Shown: piece by piece, positions 38,599 to 47,262 of the stretch
Position numbering within the stretch: the first letter of the stretch is position 1
Layout of the letters: every line of letters starts with the position of its first letter
Notes under the pieces: generated by a model
Told to the model about the DNA's origin: nothing
The model's database searches: none
Seen by the model: the letters and a program-made list of their open reading frames with translations, nothing else
Translations under genes and position numbers: made by a program
Assembly: GCA_943369755.1 (NCBI GenBank)
Contig: CALROG020000018.1
Location: 1-64,000, forward strand
Source of the DNA: CALROG01 sp943369755
GTDB taxonomy: Bacteria; Pseudomonadota; Gammaproteobacteria; Burkholderiales; Burkholderiaceae_C
Reading direction: 5' to 3'
Length of the DNA stretch: 64,000 bases

Positions 38599-40940
38599 AC
38601 AGAACGCGCCTGCCCTATCGGCTCTCCTTGGTGGCCATGACGCTGATTCTGGCGGGCTGCTCTGCCCAGCTGATTCGCGATGAAGCCACCACGCAAATGC
38701 GTGAGGGCCGGTATGAGACCGCCATTGATGTACTGACCAAAGGCGTTACACAGCACCCGGATAGCCTGATGCTGCGGTCCGCGCTGCTCAACACCAAGGC
38801 CGAGGCCATGACGCGCTGGGTGGCAGAGGCAACGCAATTGCGCAACGCAGGCAAGTTCGACCAGGCCTTGCAGGTGTTGACCCGGGCCCAGGCTGCGGAC
38901 GCGCGCAACGAGCGCATCGCCAACTTGCGACTTGAGCTGCTTGCGGATATCCGGGTGCAGCGCCTGCTGGAGACCGCCACCAATCAAGCGGCGGCTGGGC
39001 GCAAGGACCAGGCCATCCAGACGCTGGACAACGCACTGCGCGAGTCCCCGCGCCACGCGACCGCACTGACCCTGCGGCGCCAGTATGAGGCGGACTTGCG
39101 CATGGCGTCAGGTGGCGGCCGCCCCCGCCTTGCCGAAACTCGGGCCGTGTCACTGGACTTCAGAGGGGCACCACTGTCGACGGTGCTGGACGCACTGACG
39201 CGGGGAAGCGGCATCAACTTCGTGCTGGACCGCGATGTCAAGCAGGATGCCCGCACCACCGTTTTCTTGCGTTCGGCCTCGCTGGAAGACGCGCTGGACC
39301 TTGTCACCGGTGCCAACCAGCTTGCGCGACGCATTATTGACTCGCAAACGGTGCTGATCTACCCCAACACGGCAGACAAGCACAAGGAACATCAGGAACA
39401 GGTGGTGCGTGTCTTTCATCTTGCACACGCTGACGCAAAGGCCACTGCCCAGCTCTTGCGCAGCATGCTGCGCCTGAAGGATCCGTTTGTGGATGAACGA
39501 ACCAATATGGTCGCCATCCGCGAGACACCGGAGATCGTGGCGATGGCGGAGCGCCTGGTTGCGCTGCATGACTCGGGCGACTCCGAAGTAATGCTGGAGG
39601 TTGAAATTCTGGAGGTCAAAACCAACCGCCTGACGGAACTGGGCATCAGCGTTCCAAACGGGCTGACCCTGACACCGCTGGTTGCTGCGGGTGCATCTGC
39701 GGGGTCCACGGGTGGTGGTCAGACGGTTCGCAGCATTCGCGACATCAACTCCGACCGGATCGGTATTTCCGCCGGGAATGTATCGGTGAGCCTTCGGCGC
39801 GAGGTCGGAGACTTCAACATCCTGGCCAATCCCCGCATCCGGGCAAAGAACCGCGAGAAGGCCCGCGTGGTAATTGGTGACCGGTTTCCTGTCGTGACTT
39901 CGACCACAAACGCAACCGGCTTTGTGTCGGAAAGCGTGAGCTACCTCGACGTCGGCCTCAAACTGGATGTAGAGCCCATTGTTTCGCTGGACGACGACGT
40001 CACGATCAAGCTGAGCCTTGAAGTCAGCGCCCTGGCCGGGTCTGTTCGGACCGCTGGCGGCTCACTGGCCTACCAGGTCGGCACACGAAATGCCAACACC
40101 ACCCTGCGGCTGCGCGACGGCGAAACGCAGGTACTGGCAGGCTTGATCAGCAATGACGACCGTAGCAGCGCCAACCGCATCCCAGGCCTGGGTGATTTGC
40201 CGATCGCGGGCCGGTTGTTTTCTAACCAAAAGGATGAATTTCAGCGAACCGAACTGATGCTGGCGATCACGCCGCGGGTGATCCGCAGCGCAACCCGTCC
40301 TGACGTGTCCCAGGCCGAGCTCTGGGTTGGAACCGAGAACGCGCCACGCCTGAAAAGTCCAGCCAGAGCAGCCGCGCCCGTGGCGCAAGGCAGCGCAGTG
40401 GTACCGGCGACGGGCGGGTTTCCTGGCGCGGCGGCGACCAACCCACAACCCGCTCCCCTCGCCTTTGCCGCAAACCCGATGGGAAACGTTGCCCGCGTGG
40501 ACGGTGCGCCTGAGGCCGCCCCTGCAGTGGCACCGGCCAAACTGGACTGGAAGGGCCCGCTCACGCTGAAAGCCGGAGAGGTCCACACCATTCCAGTCCA
40601 CCTTGTCTCGAGCACTGCGCTGCGAGGGGCCATGGTGGACCTGAAATACACCCCTCAGAACATGGAAGTCCTGGAGGTCCTGGAAGGTCGCTTTTTCCGC
40701 CAGGGGGGTGGCACCACGAACTTCACGCAATCGATTGACGCCAGCACTGGCCGAGTCAGTGTGGGCGTGCTTAGGGGGGATCCATCCGGCGTCAGCGGGG
40801 ATTCACCCATGTTTGAGCTTCGGGTTCGCGTCAAGTCGGCAGGCGCCGCGGATGTAGGCATTGCAAGCCTGCGGCCGGTGGGCGTCGGCGCGGCAGCGCC
40901 GGCCGGGGCCCAGGCCAACTTCCGCATCACGGGGCAGTGA
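38595..40940 (+). CDS. Outer-membrane secretin with N-terminal TPR and C-terminal cohesin-like domain
   Basis: A 781-residue lipoprotein secretin with signal LSLVAMTLILAGC. A TPR-like helical region spans about residues 30-180. An STN-type domain follows (VSLDFRGAPLSTVLDALTRGSGINFVLDRDV), then an N1/NolW-like domain (RVFHLAHADAKATAQLLRSML) and the secretin barrel domain to about residue 575 (VSVSLRREVGDFNILANPRIRAKN, GLGDLPIAGRLFSNQ, ELMLAITPRVIR). The last 140 residues (LTLKAGEVHTIPVHLVSSTALRGAMVDLKYTPQNMEVLEV, then MFELRVRVKSAG) look like a cohesin-type beta domain. It forms the outer-membrane channel of the adjacent machine. Confidence 0.88.
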   Translation: MNRTRLPYRLSLVAMTLILAGCSAQLIRDEATTQMREGRYETAIDVLTKGVTQHPDSLMLRSALLNTKAEAMTRWVAEATQLRNAGKFDQALQVLTRAQAADARNERIANLRLELLADIRVQRLLETATNQAAAGRKDQAIQTLDNALRESPRHATALTLRRQYEADLRMASGGGRPRLAETRAVSLDFRGAPLSTVLDALTRGSGINFVLDRDVKQDARTTVFLRSASLEDALDLVTGANQLARRIIDSQTVLIYPNTADKHKEHQEQVVRVFHLAHADAKATAQLLRSMLRLKDPFVDERTNMVAIRETPEIVAMAERLVALHDSGDSEVMLEVEILEVKTNRLTELGISVPNGLTLTPLVAAGASAGSTGGGQTVRSIRDINSDRIGISAGNVSVSLRREVGDFNILANPRIRAKNREKARVVIGDRFPVVTSTTNATGFVSESVSYLDVGLKLDVEPIVSLDDDVTIKLSLEVSALAGSVRTAGGSLAYQVGTRNANTTLRLRDGETQVLAGLISNDDRSSANRIPGLGDLPIAGRLFSNQKDEFQRTELMLAITPRVIRSATRPDVSQAELWVGTENAPRLKSPARAAAPVAQGSAVVPATGGFPGAAATNPQPAPLAFAANPMGNVARVDGAPEAAPAVAPAKLDWKGPLTLKAGEVHTIPVHLVSSTALRGAMVDLKYTPQNMEVLEVLEGRFFRQGGGTTNFTQSIDASTGRVSVGVLRGDPSGVSGDSPMFELRVRVKSAGAADVGIASLRPVGVGAAAPAGAQANFRITGQ

Positions 40941-40949
40941 CACGTCACC

Positions 40950-41447
40950 ATGAACAACCGTCACCGCATGTTCATGCCGCGCCGGCTTGCGGGCTTCAAC
41001 ATGATCGAGCTACTGGTCGTTTTGGCGATTCTGGGCGTACTCGCAGGCGCGGTGATGCCGCTTGGTGAAGCGATGTTGGTCTCACAAAAGGAGCGGGATC
41101 TGCGCGCCGGGCTGGTGGAGATTCGAACGGCATTGGACGCCTACAAGCTGGCCACCGACAAGGGGCGTATCAGCAAGGTTACCCCCTCAGGCTACCCGCC
41201 AGCGCTGTCTGCCCTGGTGGCTGGCGCTCCGGATATCCGGCCTGAGTACCGGGGCCAGATGCATTACTTTCTTCGTCGAATTCCGCGCGACCCATTTGCA
41301 GACCCCGCACTTGCCGACAGTGCCACCTGGCAGCTGCGCAGCTATGCCTCTGCACCCGATCAGCCGGCCGCGGGAGATGATGTGTTTGACGTCTACTCAA
41401 CATCCAGCGGCACTGCGCTGGACGGCTCGCGCTATTCAGCATGGTGA
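40950..41447 (+). CDS. Type II/IV pseudopilin (GspG-like) 1
   Basis: A 165-residue prepilin-like protein. The class III signal is visible as RRLAG before the cleavage site, then FNMIELLVVLAILGVLAGAV with Glu at +5. The C-terminal part has the GspG-like pattern YPPALSALVAGAP, RRIPRDPFAD and DVYSTSSGTALDGSRYSAW. It starts 9 bases after the secretin stop and overlaps the next pseudopilin gene. Confidence 0.88.
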   Translation: MNNRHRMFMPRRLAGFNMIELLVVLAILGVLAGAVMPLGEAMLVSQKERDLRAGLVEIRTALDAYKLATDKGRISKVTPSGYPPALSALVAGAPDIRPEYRGQMHYFLRRIPRDPFADPALADSATWQLRSYASAPDQPAAGDDVFDVYSTSSGTALDGSRYSAW

Positions 41448-41860
41448 CCGATCTCTCCGTCCGTCGCGCCAAGGCCCAGCGCTTTGGCTTCACCCTGATC
41501 GAGCTGCTCGTTGTGCTGGCGGTTCTGGCCATCCTGGCCAGCCTCATCGCACCCAACTACCTCGACCGTGTCAGTCAGGCGCGCGAGTCGGTGCTCAAGC
41601 ACGATCTCGCTGGCTTCCGAACCGCGATTGACCAGTATTACCGGGACAAAGCGAAGTATCCAGAGACGTTGCAGGATTTGGTCACTGGCCGCTACATCCG
41701 TGAGATTCCGATCGACCCTGTCAGCGGCCGCCATGACAGCTGGGTGGTGGTGGCACCCACCGCAGGGCCCGGCGGCACGACCCCGCCAGGCAAGGTTTTC
41801 GACGTTCGCAGTGGTGCCGGTGGCAGCGCCAGCGATGGAACGGCCTATGCGAGCTGGTAA
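41441..41860 (+). CDS. Type II/IV pseudopilin (GspG-like) 2
   Basis: A 139-residue pseudopilin with a typical prepilin signal (RFG before FTLIELLVVLAVLAILASLIAP, Glu at +5). The C-terminal motifs YPETLQDLVTGRYIREIPIDPVSG and DVRSGAGGSASDGTAYASW are shared with pseudopilin 1, so the two are paralogues. The start lies 7 bases inside the preceding gene. Confidence 0.9.
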   Translation: MVTDLSVRRAKAQRFGFTLIELLVVLAVLAILASLIAPNYLDRVSQARESVLKHDLAGFRTAIDQYYRDKAKYPETLQDLVTGRYIREIPIDPVSGRHDSWVVVAPTAGPGGTTPPGKVFDVRSGAGGSASDGTAYASW

Positions 41861-42353
41861 CAACAAAGGGGCACACCCCCAACGGGCCCGCGGATTCACC
41901 CTGCTGGCCATGATCGCCGCCGCGTTCATTCTCGCGCTGAGCGCAAATCAGGTCATGGCGGTCTTGGCGCAACAAGCCCAACGCGACCGGGAGGCAGAAC
42001 TCCTGCGGATGGGACAGGAGATAGTCGCCGCCATCGGCAGCTACTACGAGCAGTCGCCTGGCAACGTCCGTCAGTTTCCCGCCGCGCTTGAGGATCTGAT
42101 GGAAGACCGGCGGTTCGTCGGGCTCAAGCGGCATCTGCGGCGCGTGTACAACGACCCGATGACACCCGACGCTGCGTGGGGATTGGTGCGCCGTGCCGAT
42201 GGTCGGATTGAGGGTGTGTTCAGTACGTCAATGTCACACCCCATTCGCGACCAGGGCGTTGACCTGGGTGATCTTCAACTCCCGCCCGCCCGCCGTTACG
42301 AGGAGTGGAAGTTCGTGTATGTGCCAAAACCTATGGCCACAAATACCCTATGA
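41847..42353 (+). CDS. Atypical pseudopilin 3 lacking Glu+5
   Basis: A 168-residue protein from the ATG at 41847; an ATG at 41835 is also in frame. The N-terminus RARG/FTLLAMIAAAFILALSANQVM has a prepilin-like basic leader and hydrophobic helix, but Ala replaces the +5 Glu that most pilins need for assembly. The remaining part (REAELLRMGQEIVAAIGSYYEQSP, LEDLMEDRR, RRVYNDPMTPDAAWGLV) resembles type II secretion pseudopilin-like proteins. It overlaps both neighbours, and could cap the pseudopilus tip like GspK. Confidence 0.8.
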   Translation: MRAGNNKGAHPQRARGFTLLAMIAAAFILALSANQVMAVLAQQAQRDREAELLRMGQEIVAAIGSYYEQSPGNVRQFPAALEDLMEDRRFVGLKRHLRRVYNDPMTPDAAWGLVRRADGRIEGVFSTSMSHPIRDQGVDLGDLQLPPARRYEEWKFVYVPKPMATNTL

Positions 42354-43543
42354 AGTTCAAGGTACGTCAAGTCACCGCGAGTGATGCCAACGTGACCGAG
42401 GTCATCGTGGAAGCTGATGACATGCTAGACGCGCGCACGCAAGTCCAGCAAACCGGCGCGGTCGTTCTGAGTGTGACGAAGGAGCGCTTGAAGGCAAGAC
42501 GGGTCACGGGGCCAAGGCGCGACGAATATGCCTTGATGTGCCGCGAACTCAAGACGCTAATTCAGGCCGGTATGACAGTGGTGGAGGCCGTCGATACTTT
42601 GAGCGCCCGGGCGGCGCTTGAGAGCCGGGCGAGCGGGTTGGTCCATACACTTCGGGAAAAACTGCAGCAGGGCCAGTCGCTATCGGCGGCGCTGGCCACA
42701 CTTGAGGGCGTTCCGGCCGTGCTGGTGGCGGCGGTCAAAGCGGGGGAGCGAACCAGCAACTTGCTGGAGGCGCTTGAAGATTTTCTGAAGTTTGAAACAC
42801 TGACACAGCAGCTGCGTCGCAAAGTCACCAGCGCCGCCATCTATCCTGCCGTCGTGACGGCACTGGGCATTGGTATCTCGATCTTCCTGCTCATGTTTGT
42901 GCTGCCGAACTTCGCGCGAATGTACAAGAGCCTGAAGGCACAGGCCAGCGGGGCCAATGCGCTGATGATTAACCTCAGCACGTTCCTGAGCGATCACCAG
43001 CTGGCGTCTTTTGCGGTGCTTGGCTTGATCGCCGTCGCTGTTTTTGCCTGGGTGCAATCCGGGGCAGCGGTACGACAGGCCAAAGCATTGGGTCTGCAAG
43101 TCCGGTGGGTGCGCCTGCGGGTGGAGGACTTCCAGCTCGCCATGATGTTCCAGGCGATGGCGCTGCTATTGCGCGGCGGCTACCCCATGACAGAGGCCCT
43201 GCACATCGCCGGACAGTCAGCGCTTTCACCGCACCTGCAGACCGCGCTGGCCCAGGCGCAGTACAAAGTGACTTCCGGCGAGCCGATAGCCGCTTCCCTT
43301 CATGGCGTCGGGCTGTGCGATGAGGTTGACCGGCGCCTGATGGCGGCGGCGGAGCGCAATGGCGACTTCCACCTGGCCGCCGACGTGGTCTCACGCATGC
43401 ATGGGGAGCGGTTCGAGTTGTTCGTGGAGCGGATGACCCGTATCGTCGAGCCCGTGCTTTTACTGGCCGTTGCATTGATGGTGGGAACCATCGTGGTCAT
43501 GATGTACCTGCCTGTCTTCGACATGGCGACCCGAATGAGGTAG
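42350..43543 (+). CDS. GspF/PilC-type inner-membrane platform protein
   Basis: A 397-residue protein with the usual two T2SSF halves. Cytoplasmic domain one carries MCRELKTLIQAGMTVVEAVDTL and AAVKAGERTSNLLEALEDF. A membrane segment follows (AVVTALGIGISIFLLMFVLPNFARMY). Domain two carries FQAMALLLRGGYPMTEALHIA and MAAAERNGDFHLAADVV, and the protein ends with LLLAVALMVGTIVVMMYLPVFDMATRM. The ATG overlaps the preceding stop (ATGA). It anchors the assembly ATPase. Confidence 0.93.
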   Translation: MKFKVRQVTASDANVTEVIVEADDMLDARTQVQQTGAVVLSVTKERLKARRVTGPRRDEYALMCRELKTLIQAGMTVVEAVDTLSARAALESRASGLVHTLREKLQQGQSLSAALATLEGVPAVLVAAVKAGERTSNLLEALEDFLKFETLTQQLRRKVTSAAIYPAVVTALGIGISIFLLMFVLPNFARMYKSLKAQASGANALMINLSTFLSDHQLASFAVLGLIAVAVFAWVQSGAAVRQAKALGLQVRWVRLRVEDFQLAMMFQAMALLLRGGYPMTEALHIAGQSALSPHLQTALAQAQYKVTSGEPIAASLHGVGLCDEVDRRLMAAAERNGDFHLAADVVSRMHGERFELFVERMTRIVEPVLLLAVALMVGTIVVMMYLPVFDMATRMR

Positions 43544-43547
43544 CCGA

Positions 43548-45209
43548 ATGAAGCCTGAATTCAGTTTGCTGACCGATCTTCCCGTTCTGGTGCGCCACGC
43601 CCGCAAGACATGCCCGGCTGGAACCAGCCTTTGGGATACGTTGATCCAGGTCGCGGGGGCACGGTGGACGCCTGCACAACTGGCCGACGCGCTGGCAGCA
43701 CGGTATCGGGTGCTTCCGCCTCTGCAGAATCTGCCACCGCCGGGGGCGGCCGCTGAATGGGTCAGGGGCCCGGACGGCCAGTCCATGATGGGCGTGTGGC
43801 TGGAACACGACGGCCTGCCAACCCTGTTGAGCCCTGATCCGTGGGATGCCGGGGCCATGATGGCGATCAGCCGCCGGCCAGGTGCTCGTGCCGTTCTTGC
43901 GGAGCCCGGACAGCTTGAACAGCTTCAAACGTCTGGGCGCAACGCACCGACCGCAGCGAACGACAGTCCAAAGCGCCCGGCAGCCATCGCCGTCGGTCCA
44001 GCCATGAACGACAGCACTTTGCCTGTGGTGGTGCAATTCGTGGACAACGCCATCATGAAAGCGTACGCCGATGGCGCCTCAGACATTCACTTTGAAACCA
44101 GCCGTGACGGCATCGCTTTGAAATTCCGGATCGATGGTGTCATGGCACAGGGTGATCGACTGGCGGATTCAGGGCGCGCCGAGGAGGTGATTTCGCGCAT
44201 CAAGGTGTTGGCGCAACTTGATATCACGGAGCGCCGGCGCCCGCAGGACGGCCGGATCCACTGGCAAAGCGCGTCCCAAGGGAAGCACCCGGCGCTGGAT
44301 CTGCGCGTTTCTATCATGCCCAGCATCTTTGGCGAGGACGCGGTGCTGCGACTCCTGGACAAAGCGCAACTGCGGGAAAGCGACACCGACGTGTCGCTGG
44401 ACTCGTTGGGCTTTGATGCAGTCCTCGCCGCCCGCATCAGGAATCTTGCCAGCCGACCCCATGGCATGCTGCTGGTAACGGGCCCCACAGGCAGCGGCAA
44501 AACCACGACGGTCTATGCCGCGCTCAGCGAGATCAACGACGGCCTGGAGAAGATCATCACGATTGAAGACCCGGTGGAGTACGAACTGACCGGTGTGCTT
44601 CAAATACCGGTCAACGAACAAAAGGGGTTGACGTTTGCGACCGGCCTTCGCTCCATCCTGCGACACGACCCCGACCGGATACTGGTCGGCGAAATTCGCG
44701 ACGCAGAGACCGCCGAGATTGCGGTTCAGTCGTCCCTGACAGGCCACCTTGTCATGACGACCGTCCATGCCAACAGCCTGTTTGATGTCCTTGGCCGATT
44801 CCAGCACTTTGGCATTGATCCTTTCGGCCTGGCGTCCGCGCTGAATGGAATCGTCGTCCAGCGGCTCCTGCGCAAGCTGTGCCAGGCGTGTGTGACGTGG
44901 CGCGAGGTCACGGCGGCAGAGTCTGGGGTTTACAGGGCCGCAGGCTTGGCAGTGCCAGACAGGCTGCCCCAGCCGGTGGGATGCCCGCACTGTCGAGCCA
45001 GTGGGTACAAGGGGCGGTTGGTGGTCGCGGAGGTGCATGAGCTGAGCGATGCGCACCGGGACCTGATCGTGAAGCGTGCGAATCTGACCGACATGCGTAG
45101 CGCGATGTATCAGGCGGCTGGTACGGATCTGCTGGGCCAGGCCCTCTTGCGTGCGGCCGAGGGCGTCACATCCATTGAGGAGATCCGTCGTGTGGTGGGA
45201 CTGGCGTAA
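43548..45209 (+). CDS. GspE/PilB-type assembly ATPase
   Basis: A 553-residue hexameric ATPase that powers pseudopilus assembly. The divergent N-domain is followed by AYADGASDIHFETSRDGIALKFRIDGVM. Walker A is GPTGSGKTTT at about residue 312. The Asp box is ITIEDPVEYEL, Walker B is ILVGEIRDAETAEIA and the His box is HLVMTTVHAN. A zinc-binding tetracysteine segment is present (CQACVTW, then CPHCRASGYKGR). No PilT-like gene is nearby, so the system resembles a secretion machine more than a retractile pilus. Confidence 0.94.
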   Translation: MKPEFSLLTDLPVLVRHARKTCPAGTSLWDTLIQVAGARWTPAQLADALAARYRVLPPLQNLPPPGAAAEWVRGPDGQSMMGVWLEHDGLPTLLSPDPWDAGAMMAISRRPGARAVLAEPGQLEQLQTSGRNAPTAANDSPKRPAAIAVGPAMNDSTLPVVVQFVDNAIMKAYADGASDIHFETSRDGIALKFRIDGVMAQGDRLADSGRAEEVISRIKVLAQLDITERRRPQDGRIHWQSASQGKHPALDLRVSIMPSIFGEDAVLRLLDKAQLRESDTDVSLDSLGFDAVLAARIRNLASRPHGMLLVTGPTGSGKTTTVYAALSEINDGLEKIITIEDPVEYELTGVLQIPVNEQKGLTFATGLRSILRHDPDRILVGEIRDAETAEIAVQSSLTGHLVMTTVHANSLFDVLGRFQHFGIDPFGLASALNGIVVQRLLRKLCQACVTWREVTAAESGVYRAAGLAVPDRLPQPVGCPHCRASGYKGRLVVAEVHELSDAHRDLIVKRANLTDMRSAMYQAAGTDLLGQALLRAAEGVTSIEEIRRVVGLA

Positions 45210-45900
45210 GTCATCCAGACTCTACATCGGCAAGGCGTTGGTACTGCTGCAGTTGCCACGACAGCCGATACACGTCGTTGCAGCTGGCGACGCAGATCTG
45301 GCGGGCACTCTTGCGAATGTCCGCACGCAACTGCCCGCTGGCGCGCGCCTGCACGTCGACTTGGGTGTGGAACGATGCATGGCTGTCCCCGTCCGGTACC
45401 CACAAGGGTTGCGTGGCTTCGAGGAAAAGCGGCAAGTCGCGCAGGCTGTGAGTGCGTCAGCCCTGGGCCTGTCAGCAGAGCAAGTTCACTGCGAGCTGGA
45501 TCCATTGCAGCCAGGGGTTGCTGCCGCAGCGTCTGCAGCTGACATCATTGGCCTGCAGACCTGGGCCAGCGCCAGCGGTATCCAGCTGCTCGGTATCCGC
45601 CCATGGTGGTCTGTGGTGAGCACTGACACCAATCGAGCACCCGGCATGGCGCTGGTAATCCGCGAACCAGGCGGCACAACAGTGCTGGGGCAACGCGACG
45701 CGTTGGCTGCGTGGCGTGGATTCAGTCTCGTTCCACAGGACGGCGCCGGGAATGAAACGGATTGGCGGGAAATGCTGGACTCGGTTGATTTGCCGGTCGA
45801 TGGTGCAAAGGTGGTCACCATTACCGACCACGCGGACCTGGCGAATCCTCAATCTGGGCTGCCGAATCTTTGGCCCGGCCACCTCCGATTGATGGCATGA
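45190..45900 (+). CDS. Putative PilM/GspL-like component
   Basis: A 236-residue protein without a clear domain match. I place the start at the GTG at 45190 behind a GAGGAG site, overlapping the ATPase gene by 20 bases; the frame is open from 45151. The composition is soluble (LYIGKALVLLQLP, HVDLGVERCMAVPVRYPQGLRGFEEKRQ, WASASGIQLLGIRPWWSVVS), with a possible actin-like/GspL cytoplasmic fold. Assignment rests mainly on its place between the ATPase and the PilN-like gene. Confidence 0.5.
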   Translation: MWWDWRKSSRLYIGKALVLLQLPRQPIHVVAAGDADLAGTLANVRTQLPAGARLHVDLGVERCMAVPVRYPQGLRGFEEKRQVAQAVSASALGLSAEQVHCELDPLQPGVAAAASAADIIGLQTWASASGIQLLGIRPWWSVVSTDTNRAPGMALVIREPGGTTVLGQRDALAAWRGFSLVPQDGAGNETDWREMLDSVDLPVDGAKVVTITDHADLANPQSGLPNLWPGHLRLMA

Positions 45901-46442
45901 GCGTTCGAATCGACTTTGTTCGTCAACAGCGCTGGGTTCACGTTTGGGTGATCTGTGTTGCCGCCTGCGCGGCGATCGGCGCAGCTTCGGCGGTGCACAT
46001 TGGCGGCCAGCAGCAGCGAATCAAGGTCAGCAGCGCACAAACAGCGGCGGCCAGGCTCCAGCTTCAAGCACTTCAGCAGCAGGCCCAAAAAGCAACACAC
46101 GCGGCTCAATCGGATCCGAACCTCGGCACCGCGCGGGCTGCCGCTGCGGTGCTTCGCCTGGACCTCAACCCGGTTTTCAGCGTTGTGGAGAACATCTCGG
46201 AACCCGGCACCCGACTCGCAGCCGTACAGTTTGAATCAGACAGTCAGCGTATCCGGCTCGAGTACACCGTGGAAACGCTGGCCCACGCGGCATCGGTTAC
46301 TGTGGCACTTAACACCGGATTTGACGTTGCACCCTGGAAGCTGGAGGCCGTCTCCAGCGGATCTGCGATGAACAGTCCCGAAGGTGGGGCCCAGGGCATG
46401 CGCGCAAGCTGGTCGGGACTGCTGAGCAAGCTGAACAAATGA
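45897..46442 (+). CDS. Putative PilN-like inner-membrane component
   Basis: A 181-residue protein with one N-terminal membrane helix (WVHVWVICVAACAAIGAASAVHI). A coiled-coil-like stretch follows (AARLQLQALQQQAQKATHAAQ), then a periplasmic domain (LRLDLNPVFSVVENISEPGTRLAAVQFESDSQRIRLEYTVE). This is the PilN/MshI-like layout. The ATG overlaps the previous stop. It is the last gene of the secretion operon. Confidence 0.6.
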   Translation: MSVRIDFVRQQRWVHVWVICVAACAAIGAASAVHIGGQQQRIKVSSAQTAAARLQLQALQQQAQKATHAAQSDPNLGTARAAAAVLRLDLNPVFSVVENISEPGTRLAAVQFESDSQRIRLEYTVETLAHAASVTVALNTGFDVAPWKLEAVSSGSAMNSPEGGAQGMRASWSGLLSKLNK

Positions 46443-46558
46443 GCCCTGCGACTTGTCAACCCGCCCGGACGAACGTCGAGCCCTATCTGTGATCACCCAC
46501 AACACGAATCAGGGCGTCCGCCACCTTTTGCCCGCCTGGGCGTTCACCAAAAGGCGGT

Positions 46559-47182
46559 CTACAGCGCCATCAATGGCGGCCTGGACAAGTCCAGCGTTGC
46601 AGCCAATGCCACCCCGCGCGGTGCTGCATAGTCCGCCACCACCCAGCCACGCGCCGGGTGGCTGCTGGCGTCTTGCAGCAGTTCAGTGACCAGGCCGATG
46701 GATGGTTTGTCGAGTGCGGCGAGGGGCTGGTCCAGCAAGGTGAGCGCAGCGCCCGAGGCGAAAGCGGCGGCGAGCCAGACTTTGCGCCGCGAACCGGTGG
46801 ACAGCATGTCCAGCCGCTTGGCCCGATGCGGGCTGAGGTCCAGCGCTTGCACCAACTGCTCCAGCAGCATCACGTCCAGCAAGGGATGCTGCCGTGCCAT
46901 GCGCTCAAAGCATTGGCCGGGGGTCAGCGCAGCGCAGCCGTCGTCCCGCGGGTTGACCCAGAACACCGCGCCAGCCGCGCGCACGCTGCCCGCCTGCGGC
47001 CTGAGTTCACCGGCCAGCAGCCGCAGCAAAGTGGTTTTGCCGCTGCCCTCGTCACCGCCCAGCCAGCTCACGCCGAGCGGAACAGTGAACGACAAGTCTT
47101 TGAACAACGAAGGCTGGCCGGGGTGACCGAAGCCCAGGCCGGTGGCCTGTAGCACCGCGTTTGCTTGCAACGGTGGGCTCAC
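46559..47182 (-). CDS. Short ABC-type ATPase with altered Walker B
   Basis: A 207-residue stand-alone nucleotide-binding protein with Walker A GGDEGSGKTT, signature LSTGSRRKVWLAAAFA and Walker B ALTLLDQPLAALD. Gln occupies the position of the catalytic Glu, and the protein lacks the usual 30-40 C-terminal residues. It resembles CcmA-like short ATPases but has no permease neighbour. ATP hydrolysis may be impaired. Its partner is unknown. Confidence 0.78.
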   Translation of the reverse strand: MSPPLQANAVLQATGLGFGHPGQPSLFKDLSFTVPLGVSWLGGDEGSGKTTLLRLLAGELRPQAGSVRAAGAVFWVNPRDDGCAALTPGQCFERMARQHPLLDVMLLEQLVQALDLSPHRAKRLDMLSTGSRRKVWLAAAFASGAALTLLDQPLAALDKPSIGLVTELLQDASSHPARGWVVADYAAPRGVALAATLDLSRPPLMAL

Positions 47183-47212
47183 TGCGCAGCCCTTTGATTT
47201 GAAGAAAAATCG

Positions 47213-47260
47213 GCTGTAGCCCGCTTCGGATATGCGCCAGCCACTATCAATTTAATAGCG
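47213..47260 (-). repeat. Dispersed repeat, family A, copy 3 (intergenic)
   Basis: On the minus strand it reads GCTATTAAATTGATAGTGG, then CTGGCGCATATCCGAAGCGGGCTACAGCC. This is the diverged counterpart of 11292-11339 and 22198-22239. Here it lies free between the ABC ATPase gene and the HAD hydrolase gene. Confidence 0.7.
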
Positions 47261-47262
47261 TT

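Noticed and set aside
38080..46442. Functional MSHA or type IV pilus locus
   Set aside because: There is no PilT-type retraction ATPase, no prepilin peptidase and no obvious major pilin; two GspG-like pseudopilins fit a secretion-type machine better.
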